NCBI GenBank assembly: GCA_947503925.1
Contig: CANNFQ010000004.1
Coordinates: 186,001 to 250,000 of the forward strand
From: an uncultured Paracoccaceae bacterium
GTDB lineage: Bacteria > Pseudomonadota > Alphaproteobacteria > Rhodobacterales > Rhodobacteraceae
Direction: 5' to 3'
Length of the DNA stretch: 64,000 nt
Part shown: positions 9,069-16,148 of the stretch, piece by piece
Numbering within the stretch: the first letter of the stretch is position 1
Layout of the letters: every line of letters starts with the position of its first letter
Made by a program: the position numbers and the translations under genes
Notes under the pieces: generated by a model
The model's database searches: none
What the model saw: the letters and a program-made list of their open reading frames with translations, nothing else
What the model was told of the DNA's origin: nothing

Positions 9069-9079
9069 AATAATTCTAA
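9065..9079. promoter_or_regulatory. ICE/Irr-type iron box upstream of dps
   Basis: TTAGAATAATTCTAA is a perfect palindrome, TTAGAAT-A-ATTCTAA, and matches the iron control element recognised by Irr in alphaproteobacteria. It lies 100-114 bp upstream of the dps start and overlaps the stop codon (TAG, 9066-9068) of the preceding gene. Irr regulation of iron-storage genes is established in related bacteria; here it is inferred from the motif. Confidence 0.75.
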
Positions 9080-9178
9080 AAAATACTTGCCTGGCGCGCT
9101 TAGTGGGTTATCTAACGATGAGCGAGCCAGCCCGACGCCAGCCAGCCAGTGAGAATTTGAACAAACCGGAGAGTTGGA

Positions 9179-9649
9179 ATGACCCAGACAGCCATGTCTT
9201 TGAACACAGATGCGAAAACCGTAATTGCCGAGGCGCTGAACCAATCCGTGGCCGAAACAGCGGTCACAACGATGCTCGCGCAGAATTTTCATTGGAACGT
9301 GAAAGGTATGGCATTCGGCCCGCTGCACGATCTGTTCCAGAAAATCTACGAAGATCACTTTGTCGCGCAGGATGATCTGGCCGAACGTATTCGGGCCATC
9401 GACGCACATGCCGAAGGCACGCTTGCCGGGATGATCAAGCGTTCCAAAGTGTCCGAACATGACGGCCACGCGACGGATAAAGAGATGATCAAGGTGATGC
9501 AGGACGCACAGGAAACGCTGGCGGCGACACTCGCAGGCTGCGGTGAGCTGGCGGCAGAACATGGCGACACCCTGACCGAGGATCTGTGCATCGCGCGCGG
9601 TCAAGAGCACGAGAAATTCGCCTGGTTCCTGCGGGCGCATCTTGGCTGA
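9179..9649 (+). CDS. dps: Dps family ferritin-like DNA-binding/iron-storage protein
   Basis: 156 aa. 'QNFHWNVKGMAFGPLHDLFQKIYEDHFVAQDDLAERI' is the Dps ferroxidase signature, with the His, Asp and Glu ligands of the inter-subunit iron site. It forms 12-subunit cages that oxidise and store iron and protect DNA from hydroxyl radicals. A GGAG site sits ahead of the ATG. An ICE-type box lies about 100 bp upstream and a strong terminator follows, so the gene is probably monocistronic and controlled by Irr. It is placed inside the imelysin cluster, between the two minus-strand blocks. Confidence 0.93.
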   Translation: MTQTAMSLNTDAKTVIAEALNQSVAETAVTTMLAQNFHWNVKGMAFGPLHDLFQKIYEDHFVAQDDLAERIRAIDAHAEGTLAGMIKRSKVSEHDGHATDKEMIKVMQDAQETLAATLAGCGELAAEHGDTLTEDLCIARGQEHEKFAWFLRAHLG

Positions 9650-9674
9650 TCGTGTCACAAGGCAAACGTAAACA

Positions 9675-9696
9675 CCCCGGCTTCGCCGGGGTTTTT
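9675..9696 (+). terminator. Intrinsic terminator of dps
   Basis: CCCCGGCTTCGCCGGGG (9675-9691) forms a 6-bp GC stem with a CTTCG loop and is followed by TTTTT. It begins 26 bp after the dps stop. The next gene converges on it and could use the reverse side, though the run on that side is weaker. Confidence 0.9.
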
Positions 9697-9700
9697 CGTT

Positions 9701-9952
9701 TCAGGGCGACAGATCGAAAGGCAGCACAGCACCTTTCTTTTTCAGTTTCTTGGCATAGGCAGATCGCCAGCCACCGAACTTTCCCATTTGGGCCTGTTGC
9801 GCGATCAGCATTTCGATGAACCCTTCGCGATGGCTGTTCTTTTTCAACTGTTTGAAAAGCGACTTCTGCGCCTTGGTCATCGAACAACCGATGCAATGTC
9901 CTTGGCGTTTGTATTTACAAACATCAATACAAGGGCTGGGGATCTTGGGCAT
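9701..9952 (-). CDS. DUF1289 domain-containing small cysteine-rich protein
   Basis: 83 aa. The N-terminus 'PSPCIDVCKYKRQGHCIGC' carries the four cysteines of DUF1289, probably a metal or Fe-S site. The C-terminal half is lysine-rich. The ATG is preceded by GGAG. Function of the family is unknown; the location inside an iron island is suggestive but DUF1289 genes occur in many contexts. It is separated from imelysin 1 by a terminator, so it is probably transcribed on its own. Confidence 0.85.
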   Translation of the reverse strand: MPKIPSPCIDVCKYKRQGHCIGCSMTKAQKSLFKQLKKNSHREGFIEMLIAQQAQMGKFGGWRSAYAKKLKKKGAVLPFDLSP

Positions 9953-9965
9953 CAGGTCTCCATGG

Positions 9966-9994
9966 AAAAGGCAGCCCCGTGGGGCCGCCTTTTA
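9966..9994 (-). terminator. Intrinsic terminator of the hemP-imelysin 1 operon
   Basis: AAAAGGCAGCCCC and GGGGCCGCCTTTT form a stem with a 2-base loop and one mismatch, 20-50 bp past the imelysin 1 stop. On the minus strand it ends in a short T run (CCTTTTCC). Confidence 0.75.
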
Positions 9995-10014
9995 TATCTA
10001 GGATTTGCAGTGGG

Positions 10015-11277
10015 TTATTGAAAGACGGCCTCTGGATCATCCAAACTGTCGGATCCTTCAAAGGCGATTTGATCAACGCCAAGAGCCGTAACAACGCGTT
10101 CAATGGATTTGGTCTGGTCAACCAGCCCGTTGACGCCACCCATGACCAACGCTTCACCGGCCTCATTGCCACGCTCCAGCATCTGATCATAGCTGAACCC
10201 GGCTTCGGCGGCGGTCTTGATCCGCCCCAAGGCCATCATTGTGGTCGACAGCTTGATCTGCATTTCCGCGTCCAGTGCGGGGCTCGCCTCTACAACTATG
10301 TCCGACAGGGAGGGGCCGGAAACCAGGCTGCCATCAACCCGGACATATTCACCCACATAGACGTTCTGGACACCCAGACCATCATAGTAATGGCTGTTAT
10401 GGGTGTTGTCGGAAAAGCAATCATGCTCTTCCTCGGGATCATTCAGCATCAGACCAAGGCGCATGCGCTCTCCGGCCTGTTCGCCATATGAAAGCGACCC
10501 CATACCGGTCAGGATGGCGGCGATCCCGGCGTCAGCATCTGACATCAGCTCGGCACGGGCGGCACCACCGTCAACCCATTGGGCGGCCATCCATTCCAGA
10601 TCAGACACCAGCAGATCGGTGGCGGCGATCAGATATTCCGCCCGACGGTCACAATTGCCACCGGTACATGCATCGCCAGATGCAAAATCGGTCCATGGAC
10701 GATTGCCAGCACCATCGCCATGACCGTTCAGATCCTGACCCCACAGCAGAAATTCAATCGCGTGATAACCGGTGGCGACATTCGATTCGATGCCATCAGC
10801 CTCGTGCAGCGTTTCGGCCAACAGGGTTGGGGTGATTGATGCGGCGTCGATGTCCGCGCCTGACAGCTTAAAGCTGGGGTTGGCCACGACATTCAACGCA
10901 GCAAAGGCATTCTCATCCGTGGCACCGCCATAGGATGGATCAACATAGTCAATCAAACCTTCATCCAGTGGCCAGGCATTCACCTTGCCTTCCCAATCAT
11001 CGACGATGGCATTGCCGAAACGGTACACTTCGGTCTGCTGATACGGCACGCGGGCAGCCAGCCATGCCTCTTTCGCAGCTTGCAGGTTTTCCGCCGACGG
11101 GGCGGCGACAAGGGCATTCACCGCCGCTTGCAATGTCTGGGCCGTCGTCAGGCTATCGGCATATTTCGCCGCTGCGATATTGGCATAATTGTCCAGAACA
11201 TCTGTCTTTTCCAATGCAAAGCTGGGCGTCGCAAGTGCCAGGCAGAGTGCTGTTGACGCAAGAAATTTCAGTTTCAT
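10015..11277 (-). CDS. Imelysin-family iron-regulated protein (IrpA-like)
   Basis: 420 aa with a signal peptide (MKLKFLASTALCLALATPSFA). It has the canonical GxHxxE motif (GYHAIEFLLWGQDLNG, about residue 168) and conserved 'WEGKVNAWPLDEGLIDY'. It is a two-domain helical periplasmic protein in the imelysin/IrpA group associated with iron uptake. It lies 15 bp downstream of the 159-aa unknown gene, which in turn overlaps hemP, so this is the distal gene of a four-gene operon. A strong terminator follows. Confidence 0.93.
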   Translation of the reverse strand: MKLKFLASTALCLALATPSFALEKTDVLDNYANIAAAKYADSLTTAQTLQAAVNALVAAPSAENLQAAKEAWLAARVPYQQTEVYRFGNAIVDDWEGKVNAWPLDEGLIDYVDPSYGGATDENAFAALNVVANPSFKLSGADIDAASITPTLLAETLHEADGIESNVATGYHAIEFLLWGQDLNGHGDGAGNRPWTDFASGDACTGGNCDRRAEYLIAATDLLVSDLEWMAAQWVDGGAARAELMSDADAGIAAILTGMGSLSYGEQAGERMRLGLMLNDPEEEHDCFSDNTHNSHYYDGLGVQNVYVGEYVRVDGSLVSGPSLSDIVVEASPALDAEMQIKLSTTMMALGRIKTAAEAGFSYDQMLERGNEAGEALVMGGVNGLVDQTKSIERVVTALGVDQIAFEGSDSLDDPEAVFQ

Positions 11278-11292
11278 AAGGTTTGGTTCCTG

Positions 11293-11772
11293 TTAGTGAA
11301 GTGTCGTATGGTTGGGGTGTTGCAATGCCACCTCGCGCGGTGCGGCAAGGTTCATCTGTTTCAAGGCCAGGCCAAAATCGGTGGCCAATGACGCGATGAT
11401 CGGGGCGACATCAGCACGGACCAGCAATGTGGCGATCAGCATAGCGTCGTCGCGTTCACCATCTGCGGCGGTGGCAATGAAATTGGCGAAACAGGCCTCA
11501 TCGGCACCGATGCATTTGCACTGGACCGCATGGCGCATCAGGGGGCGGCGACCATGGCGGGCGCATAACCCGCAAAGGTCTTCGAATGTCTCAAGCGCCT
11601 TGCGGCCGCGTTGCGATCCCAGCGCATTGGCCAGATCATTCCAGACATCAACCTGCGTCTCCGGGCCGTTGCACCACATGCGTAGATATATGACGGACGC
11701 GGCGGCAACACTGTCCAGATCGGTCAGCATAGCCACCGGTGCGCCGCCGCGTTTTTGCCGGGTATCGTTCAT
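11293..11772 (-). CDS. Unrecognised protein between hemP and imelysin 1 (paralog of the 8631-9068 product)
   Basis: 159 aa, soluble, no signal peptide, with a cysteine-rich centre ('CGLCARHGRR', 'QCKC'). I do not recognise the family. Its start ATG overlaps the hemP stop (ATGA) and its stop lies 15 bp before imelysin 1, so it is embedded in an iron/heme operon. It aligns by eye with the 145-aa product encoded at 8631-9068 over about 100 residues, with almost identical spacing between LRM and DEA. An iron- or heme-related cytoplasmic function is inferred only from location. Confidence 0.75.
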   Translation of the reverse strand: MNDTRQKRGGAPVAMLTDLDSVAAASVIYLRMWCNGPETQVDVWNDLANALGSQRGRKALETFEDLCGLCARHGRRPLMRHAVQCKCIGADEACFANFIATAADGERDDAMLIATLLVRADVAPIIASLATDFGLALKQMNLAAPREVALQHPNHTTLH

Positions 11773-11936
11773 TTTGTCAGGATCAGTTTGCCAGCGCGGG
11801 TGATGCGCAACACGTAGGTCTGATCGCCCAGAATGATATGGGCCTGATCGCCATTGCCGGTCAGGTCCCGCGCGTCGTAGGCGGGCAGTTTCGGGACGGC
11901 GGACTTGACATGTTCAGGCATCATCTGAACTACCAT
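11769..11936 (-). CDS. hemP: Hemin uptake protein HemP
   Basis: 55 aa. The ORF track begins this frame at 12116, but the ATG at 11936 has a good ribosome-binding site (GGGAGAAGG, 4 bases before it) and gives a product of family size. 'VPKLPAYDARDLTGNGDQAHIILGDQTYVLRITRAGKLILTK' contains the HemP core, including the 'YxLRxTxxGKLILTK' ending. HemP is a small heme-related protein; in other bacteria it is linked to control of heme uptake. The start overlaps the stop of the preceding 56-aa ORF. Confidence 0.88.
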   Translation of the reverse strand: MVVQMMPEHVKSAVPKLPAYDARDLTGNGDQAHIILGDQTYVLRITRAGKLILTK

Positions 11937-12100
11937 TTGCCTTCTCCCTGTCTGATACCGCAGCGGTCCAGCACCCACTCCAACTGCAAACCAGCTCGCC
12001 CCTGATCGCTTTGCAGCGCGGCGAGTATCTCGGATTTGCTTGGGACGACGGGTGCATGATCGTTCTGAGTAGTCTTGGATTCTTTTGAAGGCTGTCGCAT
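11930..12100 (-). CDS. 56-aa small ORF at the head of the hemP operon
   Basis: Too short for the ORF track. Reading the minus strand from the ATG at 12100 gives MRQPSKESKTTQNDHAPVVP, then 'SEILAALQSDQGRAGLQLEWVLDRCGIRQGEGKW' and TAG at 11930-11932. An AAAGGA site lies 8 bases before the start. The last codons overlap the hemP start (ATGGTAG), as in translational coupling. No family recognised; hydrophilic N-terminus and one amphipathic helix. It could be a real small protein or a coupling leader peptide for HemP. Confidence 0.6.
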   Translation of the reverse strand: MRQPSKESKTTQNDHAPVVPSKSEILAALQSDQGRAGLQLEWVLDRCGIRQGEGKW

Positions 12101-12175
12101 CGGGAAGTCCTTTCAATCTGGCGATGTTCGGGCTTCCCCATCGGTTTCGAGGGGTGGCTAGAGGCTTTCCCTATA

Positions 12176-12188
12176 CCTGAGTGAAATA
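12176..12188. promoter_or_regulatory. CCTGAGTGAAATA element, copy 1 (hemP side)
   Basis: The 13-mer CCTGAGTGAAATA occurs here and again, exactly, at 12259-12271 in the same divergent intergenic region. This copy is about 76 bp upstream of the first ORF of the hemP operon. An exact 13-mer repeated before two divergent iron genes points to a shared iron regulator. Candidates are the Iron-Rhodo-box/IscR, RirA or Fur-like systems; I cannot assign it. Confidence 0.55.
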
Positions 12189-12258
12189 ATAAACTATGTC
12201 AATCCGACAATTTTTATCAGGAACCTAGACAAGCCGAAAAAAGACGTTAGAAGGTTTT

Positions 12259-12275
12259 CCTGAGTGAAATACTCG
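12259..12275. promoter_or_regulatory. CCTGAGTGAAATA element, copy 2 (fbpA side)
   Basis: CCTGAGTGAAATACTCG contains the inverted repeat GAGT-GAAAT-ACTC, so this copy is palindromic. It ends 17 bp before the fbpA ATG, so bound protein would block transcription start or early elongation. It is an exact repeat of the 13-mer at 12176-12188. Confidence 0.6.
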
Positions 12276-12292
12276 AAATAAGGGATTGGACT

Positions 12293-13318
12293 ATGCTGAA
12301 CACCACAAAAACCCGGATGATCCTGGCTGCGACCATTGCTGCCGTAGCGACGGGTGCCATCGCAGAGGGCGAACTGAACCTCTATTCTTCACGCCATTAC
12401 GATACGGATGAACGGCTTTACTCCGACTTCACCGACATGACGGGAATCACCATCAACCGGATCGAAGGAAAAGCTGATGAGCTGATCGCGCGGATGCAAG
12501 CCGAAGGTGCAAATTCGCCCGCCGATATCCTTCTGACGGTCGATACATCCCGGCTGGAACGGGCCAAGGACGCCGGCGTTCTGCAATCAATCGACAGCGA
12601 CATTCTGGAATCCCGCGTGCCAAGCGCCCTGCAGGATACCGATAACCAATGGTTCGGCTTTAGTCAGCGCGCCCGGATCATCTTTTACGACAAAACCGAT
12701 GTGACGAACCCACCCTTGGATTATGTATCACTCGCCGATCCGGCCTATCAGGGGCAGGTCTGCCACCGGTCGTCATCCAACGTCTATTCCCAGACATTGC
12801 TGTCAGCCGTAATCGAAAACCACGGTGTTGACGCGGCGAAAGGTTGGGCGCAGGGCGTTGTCGATAACTTCGCACGCGCACCTCAGGGCGGTGACACCGA
12901 TCAGCTGCGCGGCTTGGTCTCTGGCGAATGCGATATCTCAATCTCCAACACCTATTACTTCGCTCGTGCGCTGCGCAAGGATGTCGACGGTCTGGACAAG
13001 GGCGCGATGGAAAACATCGGTTGGATCTTCCCCGCACAGAACGCGGAGGGTGCGCATATGAACCTGTCCGGGGGCGGCGTTGCAGCCAATGCGCCGAACA
13101 AGGGAAACGCTATCAAATTTCTGGAATACCTCGCCTCTGATCAGGCGCAACAATATTTCAGTGCAGGTAATGACGAATACCCAGCGGTTCCCGGCGTTGG
13201 TCTGTCACCTTCTGTTGCCGCATTGGGCCTTTTCCGCCCCGACGCGGTGGACCTGAGCAAAGTGGCCAAGAACGTGCCGACCGCACAGGCCATCTTTAAC
13301 GAGGTAGGTTGGGAATAA
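12293..13318 (+). CDS. fbpA: Fe(3+) ABC transporter substrate-binding protein
   Basis: 341 aa with a signal peptide ending near GAIAEGELNLYSSRHY. It belongs to the FbpA/FutA/AfuA ferric-binding group; 'ISNTYYFARAL' supplies the tandem tyrosines that bind Fe(3+), and 'LYSSRHY' the N-terminal ligand region. It delivers periplasmic ferric iron to an inner-membrane ABC importer. The matching permease gene is at 17587-19245, separated by a hexuronate block; no ATPase gene is in the window. A palindromic element precedes the start and a terminator follows the stop. Confidence 0.92.
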   Translation: MLNTTKTRMILAATIAAVATGAIAEGELNLYSSRHYDTDERLYSDFTDMTGITINRIEGKADELIARMQAEGANSPADILLTVDTSRLERAKDAGVLQSIDSDILESRVPSALQDTDNQWFGFSQRARIIFYDKTDVTNPPLDYVSLADPAYQGQVCHRSSSNVYSQTLLSAVIENHGVDAAKGWAQGVVDNFARAPQGGDTDQLRGLVSGECDISISNTYYFARALRKDVDGLDKGAMENIGWIFPAQNAEGAHMNLSGGGVAANAPNKGNAIKFLEYLASDQAQQYFSAGNDEYPAVPGVGLSPSVAALGLFRPDAVDLSKVAKNVPTAQAIFNEVGWE

Positions 13319-13351
13319 CCGCCCCCAAACGGCTCTCAAACTATCTCGATG

Positions 13352-13384
13352 AAAAGGGGCAGACCTTGTGATTCTGCCCCTTTT
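13352..13384 (+). terminator. Intrinsic terminator after fbpA
   Basis: AAAAGGGGCAGA (13352-13363) pairs perfectly with TCTGCCCCTTTT (13373-13384), a 12-bp stem with a 9-base loop ending in a T run. It lies between convergent fbpA and uxuA and can work in both directions. Confidence 0.9.
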
Positions 13385-13423
13385 CTATGACCACGTCACG
13401 ATTGAAACGCTACGTTCGTCCCG

Positions 13424-14614
13424 CTAACCCCGGCGCAGCCCTGCAACGACACCACGAATTTCGGCAAGCCCCTTCAGGCGCCCCACAGCTGGATATCCGG
13501 GATGCAAGTCAGCCGCGATATCCGACAGGATTTCCTGTCCATGGTCCGGGCGCATCGGGATCTGGTCATCTTGTCGACCTTCGCGCTTGCGTCTGGCCTC
13601 TTCACCTAGAATCACATCAATCACCCCGACCATATCCACCTGTCCGCCAAGATGTTCATCCTCGAAAAAGGAACAGGGGTTGGTTTCGGCATCACGCCTG
13701 ATGTTGCGCAGATGTAGGAAATGTATCTTCGGCGCAAAGCGGCGCGCGATGGCCACGCAATCATTATGCGGGCTGGCACCCAATGACCCGGTGCAAAGCG
13801 TCATACCAACGCTTTGACAATCCACCGTATCCAATAGGAAATTGTAGTCGTCTTCCGATGACATGACGCGTGGCAGCCCCAGCAACGAAAACGGTGGATC
13901 GTCAGGGTGACAACACAAGCGCAGGCCATGCTCTTTTGCCGTGGGCAGGATTTCGGAAAGAAAATCGACATGGTTCTGCCGCAGCTGATCGCGGTCGATA
14001 TCGGCATAGCTGGCAAGCGCGTCGCGCAACTCCGCCAATGTCCACGACTCCATAGCCCCCGGCAACCCCGCGATGATAGCGCTCATCAATGCTGATTTGT
14101 CTGCATCGGCCATCATGGAAAAATGACGTTTTGCATGCTCCAGCGTTACCTTGTCATAATCCTCAGTCGCCCCGCCACGGTTGAGGATAAAACAATCAAA
14201 GACGGCAAATAGCGTCAGGTCGAACCGCATGGCCCGCCCGCCATTGGGCAGCGACCAGCGTAAGTCGGTGCGTGTCCAGTCCAGAACCGGCATGAAGTTA
14301 TAACAAACCGTTGGGATGCCCGCCGCAGCCAATGCAACCAGCGATGCCTTATAGGCTTCGATATGCGCGTGATAACCCCGTCCTTTGGTTTTGATCACCT
14401 CGGAAACCGGCAGGCTTTCTGTTACCGCCCATGTCAAGGCCCCCCCCGATTTGACATTGATGTCGTCCTGTCGGGTCCGGATTTCTTCGATCGTCCAGGC
14501 ATCGCCCGGCGGGATATGGTGCAAAGCTGTCACAATACCACTGGCGCCGGCCTGCTGCGCGCTCGACAGGCTCACGCGGTCATCCGGTCCAAACCATCGC
14601 CAAACCTGTCTCAA
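13424..14614 (-). CDS. uxuA: Mannonate dehydratase
   Basis: The ORF track extends this frame to 14917, into the divergent uxaC gene. The family N-terminus (WRWFGPDDRVSL) begins right after a TTG codon at 14612-14614, with GGGAAA 8 bases upstream, so I place the start at 14614 (TTG). The product is about 396 aa, the usual size. 'QAGASGIVTALHHIPPGDAW', 'CCHPDDPP' and 'HFLHLRNIRRD' are conserved metal-site regions. It converts D-mannonate to 2-keto-3-deoxygluconate. It is divergent from uxaC-uxuB across a shared operator. Confidence 0.9.
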   Translation of the reverse strand: MRQVWRWFGPDDRVSLSSAQQAGASGIVTALHHIPPGDAWTIEEIRTRQDDINVKSGGALTWAVTESLPVSEVIKTKGRGYHAHIEAYKASLVALAAAGIPTVCYNFMPVLDWTRTDLRWSLPNGGRAMRFDLTLFAVFDCFILNRGGATEDYDKVTLEHAKRHFSMMADADKSALMSAIIAGLPGAMESWTLAELRDALASYADIDRDQLRQNHVDFLSEILPTAKEHGLRLCCHPDDPPFSLLGLPRVMSSEDDYNFLLDTVDCQSVGMTLCTGSLGASPHNDCVAIARRFAPKIHFLHLRNIRRDAETNPCSFFEDEHLGGQVDMVGVIDVILGEEARRKREGRQDDQIPMRPDHGQEILSDIAADLHPGYPAVGRLKGLAEIRGVVAGLRRG

Positions 14615-14649
14615 AACAGCCGTTTCCCAATATTGACATAAGGTTACGA

Positions 14650-14663
14650 ACTGGTATGCCAGT
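14650..14663. promoter_or_regulatory. GntR-type operator between uxuA and uxaC-uxuB
   Basis: ACTGGTATGCCAGT is an inverted repeat (ACTGG, four bases, CCAGT) centred in the 130-bp divergent gap. It is of the type bound by FadR-subfamily GntR regulators such as UxuR/ExuR. One site could control both directions. No GntR gene is in this window. Confidence 0.6.
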
Positions 14664-14744
14664 ATACTACGGCTGTCAATTGGATGACCGGGTACACAAA
14701 AACCGTGGCGCCAGTGATGCACGAAAATCGAATTGGAGCTTCCA

Positions 14745-16148
14745 ATGGCGCTTGATCCGGATCGGTTATTTCCCATTGAACCCAGCGCCAGACAACTTGC
14801 CCGGGAACTGTTCACCACGGTCTGCGATCTTGCGATCATCAGCCCGCATGGGCACACCGACCCGCGCTGGTTTGCCGAAAACGGGCATTTCCCCGACCCA
14901 GCCCAGCTATTCGTCACCCCCGATCACTATGTTTTTCGGATGCTGCATTCACAGGGCATCCCGCTGGAAAATCTCGGTGTCCCGCGTGTTGATGGCGGTC
15001 CCACAGAACAGGACGGGCGCAAGATTTGGCAGATTTTTGCGGAAAACTACCACCTCTTTCGGGCAACTCCGTCCAGGATGTGGATTGACCACAGCTTCGC
15101 GCATGTTTTCGGGCTAGATGGCGATTTGTGCTCCGACACAGCTGATATCTTCTACGACCACATCGCCGCATGCCTTGAACAGGATGAGTTTCGGCCACGT
15201 CAGCTTTTTGACCGGATGGGGATCGAGGTACTCAGCACGACAGAAAGCGCGATCGACCCGCTGAACTGGCACCAGATCGCGCAACAATCGGATTGGAACG
15301 GGCGTGTCATCACTGCCTATCGTCCCGACAACGTGATCGATCCGGACTATGAAGGGTTTGCCGAGAATGTGGCCACTTTTGGCGAGTTGACAGACGAGGA
15401 CACAACAACATGGCAAGGATATCTGGCTGCGCATCGCAAACGGCGGGCGTTTTTCAAGACATGCGGGGCCACATCATCCGATCATGGCCACCCCACCGCG
15501 CGCACTGAATGCCTGCAACAGGATCAGGCGGCGGGACTTCTGGCGAAAGCCTTGAAAGGCACCTGTTCGGCAGAGGAGGCTGACGCCTTCCGGGGGCATA
15601 TGCTTAACGAAATGGCGCGGATGAGCCTAGATGACGGGCTGGTCCTGCAAATCCATCCGGGATCGCTGCGCAATCACGCCGGCGTCATGATGGCGCGCTT
15701 TGGTCGCGATATCGGGTTTGATATCCCGACGCGGACGGATTTCGTGCGTGCCCTGCGTCCCTTGCTGGATGCGGTGGGAACCGACCCGCGGCTGACCATC
15801 ATCGTCTTTGCATTGGATGAAACAACATTGTCGCGGGAACTTGCACCGTTGGCGGGGGTTTACCCGGCCTTGAAGCTCGGCCCGCCATGGTGGTTCTTCG
15901 ACAGCCCGCACGGGATGATGCGCTTCCGTGAACTGACAACCGAAACCGCCGGGTTTTACAACACAGTCGGCTTTAATGATGACACGCGCGCCTTCTGTTC
16001 GATCCCAGCAAGGCATGACATGGCGCGGCGGGTCGATTGTGCCTATCTGGCCAAGCTGGTTCGCTCGGGCCGGTTGCAGGAAAATGACGCGTTCGAGCTA
16101 GCTCATGATCTGGCCTACGGTCTTGCCAAGAAAGCCTACCGGCTGTGA
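14745..16148 (+). CDS. uxaC: Glucuronate isomerase
   Basis: 467 aa from the ATG at 14745, which has GGAG 7 bases before it; the ORF-track start at 14733 is a TTG overlapping that site. 'IISPHGHTDPRWFAEN' is the N-terminal metal-binding HGH region, and 'TTESAIDPL', 'LQIHPGSLRNH' and 'GPPWWFFDSP' are family blocks. It isomerises D-glucuronate to D-fructuronate and galacturonate to tagaturonate. Its stop overlaps the uxuB GTG start (GTGA). Confidence 0.93.
   Translation: MALDPDRLFPIEPSARQLARELFTTVCDLAIISPHGHTDPRWFAENGHFPDPAQLFVTPDHYVFRMLHSQGIPLENLGVPRVDGGPTEQDGRKIWQIFAENYHLFRATPSRMWIDHSFAHVFGLDGDLCSDTADIFYDHIAACLEQDEFRPRQLFDRMGIEVLSTTESAIDPLNWHQIAQQSDWNGRVITAYRPDNVIDPDYEGFAENVATFGELTDEDTTTWQGYLAAHRKRRAFFKTCGATSSDHGHPTARTECLQQDQAAGLLAKALKGTCSAEEADAFRGHMLNEMARMSLDDGLVLQIHPGSLRNHAGVMMARFGRDIGFDIPTRTDFVRALRPLLDAVGTDPRLTIIVFALDETTLSRELAPLAGVYPALKLGPPWWFFDSPHGMMRFRELTTETAGFYNTVGFNDDTRAFCSIPARHDMARRVDCAYLAKLVRSGRLQENDAFELAHDLAYGLAKKAYRL

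Noticed and set aside
14633-14668. Promoter with TTGACA (14633-14638) and TATACT (14663-14668)
   Set aside because: The spacing is 24 bp, too long for a standard sigma-70 promoter, so I did not list it.
14615-14917. N-terminal extension of uxuA in the ORF track
   Set aside because: It overlaps the divergent operator and the start of uxaC; family alignment begins at the TTG at 14614.
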